Shown: positions 54,211-62,961 of the stretch, in pieces
Numbering within the stretch: the stretch's first letter is position 1
Layout: every line of letters begins with the position of its first letter
From: Algoriphagus aestuariicola
Lineage (GTDB): Bacteria; Bacteroidota; Bacteroidia; Cytophagales; Cyclobacteriaceae
DNA: 64,000 bases
NCBI RefSeq assembly: GCF_017254835.1
Contig: NZ_JAFKCW010000004.1
Span: 339,266-403,265, forward strand
Reading direction: 5' to 3'
Notes under the pieces: model-generated
What the model was told of the DNA's origin: nothing
What the model saw: only the letters and a program-made list of their open reading frames with translations
Database searches by the model: none
Position numbers and translations under genes: made by a program

Positions 54211-54786
54211 ATGAACCATCTTTATCCCATTTTCCTCAAAGTCCACGAATTAAACGTCCTCTTGGTCGGTGGTGGAAATGTGGGCACGGAGAAGCTGGAG
54301 TTTCTACTCAAGTCCAGCCCCCAGGCTCAGGTGACCGTGGTGGCAAAAGCATTTATTCCTGCCTTCTTGGAGGTGGCGGAAAGAAGTGAGACCGTGACGC
54401 TGATCGAGGATGAATATCACGAGAAATACCTAGGCGGAAAGCACATCGTGATCGCCGCCACAGACGACAAAGCCGTCAACCGGCAGATCCGAGACGAAGC
54501 CAAGGAGCGCTTCCTCCTAGTGAATGTGGCCGATACACCGGAACTCTGCGACTTTTACCTTGGCGGGATCGTGACCAAGGGAAATCTCAAGATCGCCATC
54601 TCCACCAATGGTAAATCGCCCACGACTGCCAAGCGCTTGAGACAGTTGCTGGAAGAAGTTCTCCCCGAAGAAATTGATGACCTACTCGAAAATCTTCACG
54701 CCTACCGAGACACACTGAAGGGTGACTTTGAGTACAAGGTCAAGGCTATGAATGAATTGACCGAGGGACTGGTGAAGAAAAGATAG
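54211..54786 (+). CDS. Precorrin-2 dehydrogenase / sirohydrochlorin ferrochelatase
   Basis: A 191-residue protein equal to the N-terminal half of CysG (Met8-like). It has an NAD-binding NVLLVGGGNVGTEKLEFLL and the family segment AISTNGKSPTTAKRLRQLL. It oxidises precorrin-2 and may insert iron, completing siroheme. CysG in enterobacteria fuses this to the methyltransferase; here the two halves are separate genes, 97 bp apart. Confidence 0.9.
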   Translation: MNHLYPIFLKVHELNVLLVGGGNVGTEKLEFLLKSSPQAQVTVVAKAFIPAFLEVAERSETVTLIEDEYHEKYLGGKHIVIAATDDKAVNRQIRDEAKERFLLVNVADTPELCDFYLGGIVTKGNLKIAISTNGKSPTTAKRLRQLLEEVLPEEIDDLLENLHAYRDTLKGDFEYKVKAMNELTEGLVKKR

Positions 54787-54912
54787 GTCAAGGGACCTCA
54801 GCGGACAGGCCGCTATTACTCTGCATTAAAGGCATTGTCAAGATTAGAAGCCCAGCTGCGCAAAATCATAGTTTAGGTTCTGATTGTGTCATTGTTTAAC
54901 CGCATTATTCGC

Positions 54913-56049
54913 TTAGTCGGTGATTTGGGTATGAGCAGGCAGATTCAATGCTTCGCCACGATGTTTCGAATTCCGCAGGTTTGACTTTGCCGGCATTTGC
55001 TTCAATCCAAACAAAGGTCTGAGAAATCCGACTCTTCGAACCAGCTCGAAAGTTCCAAAACATCCAGCGAGCGTGATCAGCAAGACCAGCAGAAACTGCA
55101 ACTGAACAGGAATAGCGAGGGGAAATACCCAAACCGAACCCAGATACAAGAAGATCATGTGAAGGATATATACCGGATAGGCCGCCTCGCTGAGATAAGC
55201 AAGCGTTCTTCCGGGCTTGTTCAGGTATTTGCTGCCAAAGGCAAAAACCGTCAAAATCCACGCAATGGACTCTGTTGCCAGAAGATATCCTGGGATCAGG
55301 CTGCCAAATTGGATAATCCTTAAGACATAAAGAGCCGCGGCTAGTATGAAAAATAGCCAACGTCCTCGCTGGATCATCGTCCAGAATCCCTCTCCTGCCA
55401 GCACAAAGCAAAACCCATAAAAGAATGCCAACAGTCCAAGGACGAAGCCATGCATGTTCATTGCATAAAGTTCAAAGGGAACAGGATTGATCACTAACAC
55501 CTCGGCTACAAATGCGGCAAGGACCACCAATAGACCCCAAGGCTGGCTCATTGCCTTTTTGATCCAAGCGACCACTTTCCCCGAGTCGTTTTTCTTGAGG
55601 TAGAAAAAGAAAGGGGAGAGCACCAAGACATAGCAAAAGATATTTCCCAAAAACCAAAGGTGGCCGGGTGACCAGATGTACTGTTGGGTCATCCCATAGA
55701 AGTGCCTCCATAGCCACAGGTGAATGGGTACAATGACAAACATCCCAAATACAAAAGGCAATAGTATCCGTTGGGAGCGCTCTTCAATCAGCTGTGCCCA
55801 AGTCCTGGTTTGCATGGCGAAGTACATTCCCATGCCAGACACGAAGAAGAGAAGTGGTATCCTCCACACATTCAGCAATGACATCGGGATCCATAGGGCG
55901 CTCCACGGCTCATCGGAAGTGATGAAGCCAATCATGCGGCCCCAGGGTTGGACCCCGATGGCCACATGGTAGATGAGCAGTAGACCGATTGCAATTACAC
56001 GCAACCAATCGATATCGTATCGACGCACATTTTTTATTTGATTTTCCAT
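54913..56049 (-). CDS. Acyltransferase family 3 membrane protein
   Basis: A 378-residue protein with about ten membrane helices. The N-terminal RRYDIDWLRVIAIGLLLIYH and later FGMFVIVPIHLWLWRHF match the acyltransferase_3 family, in which the N-terminal His is essential. These proteins acylate sugars or glycans at the membrane. The target is unknown. Confidence 0.84.
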   Translation of the reverse strand: MENQIKNVRRYDIDWLRVIAIGLLLIYHVAIGVQPWGRMIGFITSDEPWSALWIPMSLLNVWRIPLLFFVSGMGMYFAMQTRTWAQLIEERSQRILLPFVFGMFVIVPIHLWLWRHFYGMTQQYIWSPGHLWFLGNIFCYVLVLSPFFFYLKKNDSGKVVAWIKKAMSQPWGLLVVLAAFVAEVLVINPVPFELYAMNMHGFVLGLLAFFYGFCFVLAGEGFWTMIQRGRWLFFILAAALYVLRIIQFGSLIPGYLLATESIAWILTVFAFGSKYLNKPGRTLAYLSEAAYPVYILHMIFLYLGSVWVFPLAIPVQLQFLLVLLITLAGCFGTFELVRRVGFLRPLFGLKQMPAKSNLRNSKHRGEALNLPAHTQITD

Positions 56050-56167
56050 GTTTTTAAGGCAAAGTTTTTAGAGAAAGATCGGGTTGGACTTTCTTCCGTC
56101 TCCGGTAGTCCATCACTCGATTGAAGGGCCCTGTCTGACTCCGTGATTTCAGAACGTCTCGCTGCAC

Positions 56168-56725
56168 TTACCTCAGCATCTCGGCGATCTCTGGACGGAT
56201 TTTTTCCAAATAGGCATAGTCCAGCTTCAGTCCCATGGGAGCAAGCATATTGCCCATCATGTCATACACTTCCTTTACCTCGGCAAAAGGTGCGGATACG
56301 TTGTCCAGTGCAGTTGTTCCGTATTTGTTCTTGATCGACTTGTCAGCACCCTTCGCCAGCAGCAACTGGACGATCTCAGGCCTTCCGAAAAAGGCGGCGG
56401 AAATCAATGCAGTGGAACCGTCGTTGTTTTGGAAATTGATGTCAGCACCGGCATCCAAGAGAAGCTTTGTCGCTTCTCGCTTATCAAAAAGCGCTGCCGT
56501 GATCAGGGGGCTTGAACCGCCAAAGGGATCTTTTTCATTCAGATCACTTCCCGCGGCAATATGTTGCTTGATCGCGTCCAGATTGTCGGTAAGGATCGCA
56601 GTATGTAGATCAACATCGGGGGCACCTTCCCTTTTCTGGGCAGAAGAGTTGCATGATGCAAAGAATACCATACCCAAAACCAGAAGGCAGGCTAACAATT
56701 GGGGGTTTAGAATAGCTGTTTTCAT
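56168..56725 (-). CDS. Ankyrin-repeat lipoprotein
   Basis: A 185-residue protein with a lipoprotein signal (LACLLVLGMVFFASC) and at least three ankyrin repeats (DLNEKDPFGGSSPLITAAL, ADINFQNNDGSTALISAAF, ADKSIKNKYGTTALDNVSA). Ankyrin repeats bind proteins; as a lipoprotein it would act in the periplasm. A 69-bp repeat element lies 25 bp upstream of its ATG. Confidence 0.85.
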   Translation of the reverse strand: MKTAILNPQLLACLLVLGMVFFASCNSSAQKREGAPDVDLHTAILTDNLDAIKQHIAAGSDLNEKDPFGGSSPLITAALFDKREATKLLLDAGADINFQNNDGSTALISAAFFGRPEIVQLLLAKGADKSIKNKYGTTALDNVSAPFAEVKEVYDMMGNMLAPMGLKLDYAYLEKIRPEIAEMLR

Positions 56726-56750
56726 GTCTTTATAGTTTGATTTTAATTTG

Positions 56751-56819
56751 TCACATGGAATCTCGCATTCCTATCAGCACTCCCTCGATTCGGTACGTTC
56801 TGGATGCTCGATTTCATGA
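56751..56819. repeat. 69-bp inverted-repeat element, copy 2
   Basis: Left arm TCACATGGAATCTCGCATT (56751-56769) is identical to that of copy 1; right arm GATGCTCGATTTCATGA (56803-56819) differs only at its first base. The left arm here also forms GGAAT-CTCGC-ATTCC. It lies 25 bp from the ankyrin start codon, in the same orientation relative to the gene as copy 1. Confidence 0.75.
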
Positions 56820-57175
56820 TGAATTTTGATTTGTTTTGATGCTGACAAAGTAAAAACAGCGGCTTGCGCCAGGCTAAACAGTCCTGCTCACAAATGCATA
56901 AGTCTTGCTTTGAGCGATATAAACTATGATGCAGGGATATAAAAAATCGCGCAAAACGGCTAAGGAAAGGGGTTGCGAGGTGGTATTTGCAAGCGGTAGA
57001 AATGAGCTGAGGCTTCGAGATCTGGCAAGCTCTACAGCCTTAGCGCCGTATAACTTTCCAAGCCGATTTCCAGCTTTTCAATATAGAACATCGAATGATC
57101 AACTCTTAATATCGAAGCATGGGACTTCCCTTATACCTCATCCCGCATTTCATATTTTTCTTCTAGTTTTACCTA
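56820..57175. other. Intergenic region (356 bp) upstream of the membrane AraC regulator
   Basis: No convincing gene. A 91-residue ORF from 56926 lacks coding character. There is a 9-bp inverted repeat GCTGAGGCT/AGCCTTAGC (57006-57014 and 57036-57044, one mismatch). There is also a degenerate stretch of ATCGAA/GATCAA words at 57080-57116. Confidence 0.4.
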
Positions 57176-59245
57176 ATGACCACCGCTTCACCTCAGGATA
57201 AGGAATTTTTGGATCAGCTGATTGCGAAGATCGATTCGCATCTTGCTGAGGAAGCGTTTGGAGTGGCAGAGCTGGCAGAGGCCATGCATATGAGCCGGTC
57301 CAATCTGCTTCGGAAGGTCAAGAAGGTCAGCAATCTCTCCGTCAGTCAGCTCATCAATCAGATTCGTCTAGAGCGGGCCATGCATTTGCTTAGGACGGGT
57401 ACCTTGAATGTTTCGGAGGTTTCGCATCAAGTGGGATTCAACAGTCCTTCCTATTTTATCAAATGCTTTCGGGAGCACTTTGGCTATCCTCCTGGAGAAG
57501 TTGGGAAGCATATTGAAGTAGTTCCGCCACCTTTGGAATTGTCCAAGCCTGAAGCTGCTGTATCCAGCCGCAGGGCTTGGATTATCGGAGCTTTGACGAG
57601 CCTTCTGTTCTTGGCATTGGGGTGGTTTCTTTTTGGTGGGCTTATTTTCGAAGAAAATCTTCAGCTCGAAAAGTCCATCGTTGTCCTGCCTTTCAAGAAC
57701 GACAGCGCCGATTCCACGAATCTCTACCTCATCAATGGCCTGATGGAATCCACTTTGAACAACCTGCAAAAGATCAAAGACTTGAGAGTGCTCAGCCGTA
57801 CCTCGGCCGAAAAGTACCGAAACAGTGATAAATCCATCCCGGAAATGGCAGAGGAACTCAAGGTCAGCTATCTGGTAGAAGGCAGCGGTCAGAAGATAGA
57901 CGATCGCATCGTACTGAATATCCAGCTGATCGAAGGGGCTAGTGACCGACACCTTTGGGGTAAGCAGTACAGGCGCGAGGTCAGCGACATCTTTACCCTG
58001 CAGCAGGAGATTTCCCAGGATATAGCGAAGGAGATTCAGGCAGTGATCACGCCTGAGGAACAGTCGCGGATAGACAAAGTCCTTACCGAAAATCCCAAAG
58101 CTTACGATTCCTTCCTAAAAGGGCTGGATCTGCTAAATAAAGGAGGAGACGAAAATCTGCTACAATCCGTCACTTTCTTTGATCAGGCGATCCAGGAGGA
58201 CAAAAACTTCGCCTTGGCCTATGCCTGTGCCGGATTCGCCTTTTACTATTACGATTTGTTCAGGGCTGAAAAAGGTCATCTCGACAAACTGGGGGAGTAT
58301 TCAGACAAGGCTATGCTGTTTGATCCGACTTCAGCAGAAAGTCTCAGGGCAAAAGGCATGTATTACCTCTTGAAAAAAGAGTATGGTCAAGCCCTGCCTT
58401 TCTTGGAAAAAGGGCTGGAATACAACCCCAATTCCTCGGAGATCATCGGATTGCTGGCGGACTTCTATGCCAACTACCTGCCCAATACCGGAAAGTATCT
58501 GGAATATGCGCTGAAAGGTATGCAGCTGGACGCTGGACCGGCCGATTCGGTGGCAACAAGCTACTTCTACCTTCGCTTGGGAAATGCGCTGGTCCAGGCT
58601 GGTTTTGTGGATGAGGCAATGGAATACATCGACAAGTCCCTGGTGTATTTCTCCGGCAACGTTTATTCCCGATATGTGCGAGCTTTTGTCAGTTATGCTC
58701 AGACCAAAGATCTGGAGAAGACCAGAGGGATGCTTATCGGGGAATTTGGCAGAGATTCGTCCAGATTTGATATACTCCAAGATATAGGGAAGGTGAGTTA
58801 CTACCTGCGCGACTACGATTCTGCCTATTTTTACTATGAAAAATTCAACCAAATCCGAAACCAACAAAAGCTGAACGTGTATGTCCACGAGAATCAGATC
58901 ATCGGACAAGTTTATCAAAGAGTAGGGAAGACCGCCGAAGCGGAAAGGCTTTTTCAGAGCTACAGACAATACATCGAAAAAGACCAAACCATCTACAAAA
59001 ACCTGGGTTTGGCGATGATGTACGCAAGCGATGGCAAACTAGACTTGGCGCTGGATTATCTACGGCTTTTCGCTGAGGAGGACAATATCCAACTGTGGGT
59101 TGTTTTGTTTTTGCCTCAAGACCCCATGGTGGATGAGCTCAAAAAGCGTAGGGAGTTTCGGGAAATTTGGGCCGGAGTGGAAAAAAAGTTCTGGGAAAAC
59201 AACCGTAAAATCCAAGAACAACTCCAGGCAGAGGGGCTCTGGTAA
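57176..59245 (+). CDS. Membrane-spanning AraC-type regulator with TolB-like and TPR domains
   Basis: A 689-residue protein. An AraC helix-turn-helix domain occupies about residues 10-110 (AFGVAELAEAMHMSRSNLLR and LNVSEVSHQVGFNSPSYFIK). One transmembrane helix follows at about 132-155 (WIIGALTSLLFLALGWFLF). A TolB/FlgO-like domain (SIVVLPFKNDSADSTNLYLI ... LVEGSGQKIDDRIVLNIQLI) and TPR repeats from about residue 300 fill the C-terminus. The plan is a transmembrane one-component regulator, like ToxR/CadC but with an AraC domain. Signal and targets are unknown. Confidence 0.86.
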   Translation: MTTASPQDKEFLDQLIAKIDSHLAEEAFGVAELAEAMHMSRSNLLRKVKKVSNLSVSQLINQIRLERAMHLLRTGTLNVSEVSHQVGFNSPSYFIKCFREHFGYPPGEVGKHIEVVPPPLELSKPEAAVSSRRAWIIGALTSLLFLALGWFLFGGLIFEENLQLEKSIVVLPFKNDSADSTNLYLINGLMESTLNNLQKIKDLRVLSRTSAEKYRNSDKSIPEMAEELKVSYLVEGSGQKIDDRIVLNIQLIEGASDRHLWGKQYRREVSDIFTLQQEISQDIAKEIQAVITPEEQSRIDKVLTENPKAYDSFLKGLDLLNKGGDENLLQSVTFFDQAIQEDKNFALAYACAGFAFYYYDLFRAEKGHLDKLGEYSDKAMLFDPTSAESLRAKGMYYLLKKEYGQALPFLEKGLEYNPNSSEIIGLLADFYANYLPNTGKYLEYALKGMQLDAGPADSVATSYFYLRLGNALVQAGFVDEAMEYIDKSLVYFSGNVYSRYVRAFVSYAQTKDLEKTRGMLIGEFGRDSSRFDILQDIGKVSYYLRDYDSAYFYYEKFNQIRNQQKLNVYVHENQIIGQVYQRVGKTAEAERLFQSYRQYIEKDQTIYKNLGLAMMYASDGKLDLALDYLRLFAEEDNIQLWVVLFLPQDPMVDELKKRREFREIWAGVEKKFWENNRKIQEQLQAEGLW

Positions 59246-59292
59246 ATTTGGCTTGGTTAAAGGTTGTGGTTTTTTATTTCCCCCAGTTCCCT

Positions 59293-59300
59293 TATTTTTG
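59293..59300 (+). promoter_or_regulatory. -7 box (TATTTTTG) for metK
   Basis: Perfect TAnnTTTG 34 bp before the ATG. The nearest TTG upstream (59264) is 26 bp away, a little long. No SAM riboswitch was seen in the short leader. Confidence 0.4.
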
Positions 59301-59334
59301 GGGCTTCAAAAAAAGGATTACTAATTAAGCATTT

Positions 59335-60588
59335 ATGGCATATTTATTTACCTCAGAGTCAGTGTCTGAGGGTCATCCTGACAAAATTGCTGACCAGATT
59401 TCCGATGCGTTGATTGACAATTTTTTGGCCTTCGATCCCAATTCCAAAGTAGCTTGTGAAACTCTCGTGACGACCGGACAGGTGATCCTGGCGGGGGAAG
59501 TGAAATCAGACATCTATCTCGACGTGCAGAAGATCGCACGTGATGTGATCAACCGCATTGGGTATACCAAAAGCGAATACATGTTCGAAGGCAACTCCTG
59601 CGGAGTACTTTCAGCCATCCACGAGCAGTCTGCCGACATCAACCAAGGCGTGGAGCGCAAGAATCCTGAAGAACAGGGTGCCGGTGATCAGGGGATGATG
59701 TTTGGCTACGCGACCAACGAGACGGAGAACTATATGCCATTGGCGTTGGACCTTTCCCACATGATCCTGCGGGAACTTGCCGAGCTGCGAAGGGAAAACC
59801 AGGACATTACCTATCTCCGTCCTGACTCCAAGTCCCAGGTGACCATTGAGTACAGCGATGACAACGTTCCTCAGCGCATCGATGCGATCGTGGTTTCCAC
59901 CCAGCATGACGACTTTGACGAGGAGGAGGCGATGCTGGCCAAGATCAAGGCGGATATCATAGACATCCTGATCCCGCGAGTGAAGGCCAAACTGAAGCCG
60001 GGGCTTCAGAAGCTTTTCACCGCCGATATCAACTACCACATCAACCCAACCGGCAAGTTCGTAATCGGTGGCCCCCACGGTGACACCGGTCTGACGGGAC
60101 GCAAGATCATCGTCGATACCTACGGTGGCAAGGGTGCGCATGGAGGTGGGGCTTTCTCGGGAAAAGATCCCTCGAAGGTTGACCGCTCTGCCGCCTATGC
60201 AACACGGCATATCGCCAAAAACATGGTGGCTGCGGGCGTCGCCGACGAGATCCTCGTACAGGTATCCTATGCGATCGGCGTTGCGAAGCCTATGGGTATC
60301 TATGTGAATACTTACGGGACATCCAAGGTGGGATTGAGCGACGGTGAGATTGCCAAAAAGGTGGAAGCGATCTTCGACATGCGTCCCTACGCGATCGAGC
60401 AAAGACTGAAGCTACGGAATCCCATCTATGAGGAGACAGCGGCCTACGGGCACATGGGAAGAAAAAGCGAAGTCGTGACCAAGACCTTCTACTCCCCTTA
60501 CCGTGACCAAATTTCCCTAGATGTGGAATTGTTTACATGGGAGAAACTCGATTACGTGAACAAGGTGAAAAGCGAATTTGGACTTTGA
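59335..60588 (+). CDS. metK: S-adenosylmethionine synthetase
   Basis: A 417-residue MAT with the N-terminal [20 protein letters not shown], the [15 protein letters not shown] nucleotide motif and the [19 protein letters not shown] substrate loop. It forms SAM from methionine and ATP in the cytoplasm, the methyl donor for CobA and the other methyltransferase here. A terminator follows. Confidence 0.97.
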   Translation: MAYLFTSESVSEGHPDKIADQISDALIDNFLAFDPNSKVACETLVTTGQVILAGEVKSDIYLDVQKIARDVINRIGYTKSEYMFEGNSCGVLSAIHEQSADINQGVERKNPEEQGAGDQGMMFGYATNETENYMPLALDLSHMILRELAELRRENQDITYLRPDSKSQVTIEYSDDNVPQRIDAIVVSTQHDDFDEEEAMLAKIKADIIDILIPRVKAKLKPGLQKLFTADINYHINPTGKFVIGGPHGDTGLTGRKIIVDTYGGKGAHGGGAFSGKDPSKVDRSAAYATRHIAKNMVAAGVADEILVQVSYAIGVAKPMGIYVNTYGTSKVGLSDGEIAKKVEAIFDMRPYAIEQRLKLRNPIYEETAAYGHMGRKSEVVTKTFYSPYRDQISLDVELFTWEKLDYVNKVKSEFGL

Positions 60589-60608
60589 TCCGACATAGAC
60601 ACTCCAAG

Positions 60609-60636
60609 GCCCTGGTTACACGACCGGGGCTTTTTT
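60609..60636 (+). terminator. Terminator after metK
   Basis: GCCCTGGT (60609-60616) pairs with ACCGGGGC (60623-60630) with one G-U pair, followed by six T. Confidence 0.85.
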
Positions 60637-60688
60637 GTTTCGGAATTTTTAGATCTTAGGCAGGGAAATTGCCATTTTTTCAATGTTC

Positions 60689-60716
60689 TTGGCCATAATT
60701 CATTAACTTGAATTTG
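60689..60716 (+). promoter_or_regulatory. Candidate promoter of the trehalose gene
   Basis: TTG at 60689-60691 and TGAATTTG at 60709-60716 (one mismatch to TAnnTTTG), spacer 17 bp, 49 bp upstream of the ATG. Confidence 0.3.
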
Positions 60717-60765
60717 ACCGCCAAATACTCACCGGGATTTCATCCCATGTTTTTAAGCTAAACCA

Positions 60766-62940
60766 ATGTCAAAAACAATTATTGTCTCCAACAGACTCCC
60801 TATTTCGCTTCGCCCAAAAAATGGCCATTATGAGTACACTCCTTCAGCTGGAGGATTGGCTACTGGCCTGGGATCCATCTACAAAGAGGGTGAAAATATC
60901 TGGATAGGATGGCCAGGAAATGTGGTCGATGAGCCAGAGAAGAGGGCGGAGATCTTCTTGGATCTCCATAAGCACAAGATGGTGCCGGTATTCCTCTCCC
61001 AAAAGGACATAGAAGAATTTTACGAAGGCTTCAGCAATGAAACGCTCTGGCCGGCCTTCCACTATTTCACCCAATATATTGCTTATAATCCCGAGCATTG
61101 GGAGGCTTACCTCCGGGTCAACGAGTTGTTTTGCGAAACGATCCTGAAAAAAGCCCAGCCAGACGACACGATCTGGATCCATGACTATCAGCTAATGCTC
61201 TTGCCAAAAATGCTCAGGGATGCGTTACCTGATGCCACGATAGGGTTTTTTCAGCACATCCCATTTCCGTCTTATGAGATCATTCGAATGATCCCTTGGA
61301 GAAAGGAGATACTTGAGGGCGTGTGTGGAGCGGATTTGGTCGGCTTTCATACTTATGACGACATGCGCCACTTTTTGAGCGCAGTCAGCCGTATCATCGG
61401 CCTTTCCTCCGAAAGCGGTACGATCCAGGCGGAAAACCGCATTATCAATGTCGATTCTTTTCCCATGGGAATTGACTACGGCAAATTTGAAGACCAAGCC
61501 AAAAGCAGCAAAACACAAAGCCTGGTCAAAGAATACCGTCGGCAAGTGGGCGACCAGCAACTGATTATCACCATTGACCGCCTCGATTACTCCAAGGGAA
61601 TACCACAACGTCTTCAGGCATTTCATGATCTGCTGACAGAGCATCCCGATCTGCATGGTAAAGTATCCATGATCATGATCGTCGTTCCCAGTCGTGACAT
61701 GGTCCAGTCATATAAGGAACTCAAGGAAGAAATCGACCTACTGGTCGGCAGGATCAATTCCTCGTTTTCGACGCTCAATTGGGTGCCTGTTCACTATTTT
61801 TATCGAGGCTTTCCTTTTGAGGAGTTGAGTGCTTTTTACAGCATGTCAGACATCGCCTTGGTCACACCGCTGCGCGATGGGATGAATCTGGTATGCAAGG
61901 AATTTGTCGCAAGCAAGATCGACCAGAGGGGAGTTTTGATCCTTTCAGAAATGGCAGGAGCGGCAAAAGAGCTTCGCGAGGCGATTCTCGTGAATCCAAA
62001 TGACAAGCGTGCCGTGGTTGATGCCATCTATCAAGCCCTGACCATGGAGCCTTCGGAGCAAAAAGTCCGAATCCGCTCGATGCAGGAAAGCCTCCAAAAG
62101 TACGATGTGTTCCAATGGGTTAAGGTTTTTATGGATCGCCTTCGTCATGTTAAGGCAAAGCAGGCCGAGTTTACCTCAAAAAATGTCGACCAAAAAGTGA
62201 TTGAGGAAATAAGCGAGGCTTTTCGGTCAGCCCATGAACCCGTTCTTTTCCTAGACTATGACGGTACGCTTACGGGATTTACATCCAATCCTCAAAACGC
62301 CGTTCCAGATCAGGAGCTAAAGGATCTTGTCCGAGACTTAAGCCGGATGGCCCAGGTTGTTATCATTTCCGGAAGGGACAAGGATACGCTCGAAAAGTGG
62401 TTTCATGACTTTCCCATAGATCTGATCGCGGAGCACGGGGTGTGGATGAGAAGGAAAGAAAACCAAGATTCTTGGGAGTTGTATGCCGAAGTTGACGACC
62501 ATTGGAAGCAGGATATCCGCAATGTGATGGAATACTACGTCTTGCGGACTCCAGGTGCATTTATTGAGGAAAAACACCATTCCTTGGTTTGGCACTATAG
62601 AAAAGTAGAAAGCGGTTTGGGCGACCTCAGGATGCGGGAATTGTTTAGTCACCTAAAATATATGGCAAGCGGATATAACCTCCAGGTATTGGAAGGGAAT
62701 ATGGTCTTGGAAATCAAACGACCGGATATCAACAAGGGAAGGGCGGCATTGACTCTGCTGAAAGGTCTTGAAAATGACTTCATCCTCGCCATAGGCGATG
62801 ACTGGACCGACGAAGATACTTTTAAGGCACTTCCCAAGGAGGCTTACACGATCAGAGTGGGATACAGCTATACCCAAGCCACGTACAACATCAAGTCTTT
62901 CCGGCAGGTAAGGCAGCTACTAGCTGCCCTGACCAAATAG
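60766..62940 (+). CDS. Bifunctional trehalose-6-phosphate synthase/phosphatase
   Basis: A 724-residue fusion. Residues 1-460 are an OtsA-type GT20 synthase (IIVSNRLPISLRPKNGHYEY, WIHDYQLMLLPKML, TIDRLDYSKGIPQRLQAF). Residues about 490-724 are an OtsB-type HAD phosphatase (LFLDYDGTLTGFTSN ... AIGDDWTDEDTFKAL). It makes trehalose from UDP-glucose and glucose-6-phosphate in one protein. A GH15 gene follows on the opposite strand and may turn over the product or related glucans. Confidence 0.95.
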   Translation: MSKTIIVSNRLPISLRPKNGHYEYTPSAGGLATGLGSIYKEGENIWIGWPGNVVDEPEKRAEIFLDLHKHKMVPVFLSQKDIEEFYEGFSNETLWPAFHYFTQYIAYNPEHWEAYLRVNELFCETILKKAQPDDTIWIHDYQLMLLPKMLRDALPDATIGFFQHIPFPSYEIIRMIPWRKEILEGVCGADLVGFHTYDDMRHFLSAVSRIIGLSSESGTIQAENRIINVDSFPMGIDYGKFEDQAKSSKTQSLVKEYRRQVGDQQLIITIDRLDYSKGIPQRLQAFHDLLTEHPDLHGKVSMIMIVVPSRDMVQSYKELKEEIDLLVGRINSSFSTLNWVPVHYFYRGFPFEELSAFYSMSDIALVTPLRDGMNLVCKEFVASKIDQRGVLILSEMAGAAKELREAILVNPNDKRAVVDAIYQALTMEPSEQKVRIRSMQESLQKYDVFQWVKVFMDRLRHVKAKQAEFTSKNVDQKVIEEISEAFRSAHEPVLFLDYDGTLTGFTSNPQNAVPDQELKDLVRDLSRMAQVVIISGRDKDTLEKWFHDFPIDLIAEHGVWMRRKENQDSWELYAEVDDHWKQDIRNVMEYYVLRTPGAFIEEKHHSLVWHYRKVESGLGDLRMRELFSHLKYMASGYNLQVLEGNMVLEIKRPDINKGRAALTLLKGLENDFILAIGDDWTDEDTFKALPKEAYTIRVGYSYTQATYNIKSFRQVRQLLAALTK

Positions 62941-62961
62941 ATGGAATTGCCGGGTTGGGGT

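Noticed and set aside
56926-57201. 91-residue ORF before the membrane AraC gene
   Set aside because: Low complexity, contains repeat-like DNA, overlaps the next start; no family.
59246-59334. SAM riboswitch before metK
   Set aside because: The leader is 89 bp and shows no folded aptamer pattern I can recognise.
59611-60402. 263-residue minus ORF inside metK
   Set aside because: metK is intact with all motifs; the shadow has no structure.
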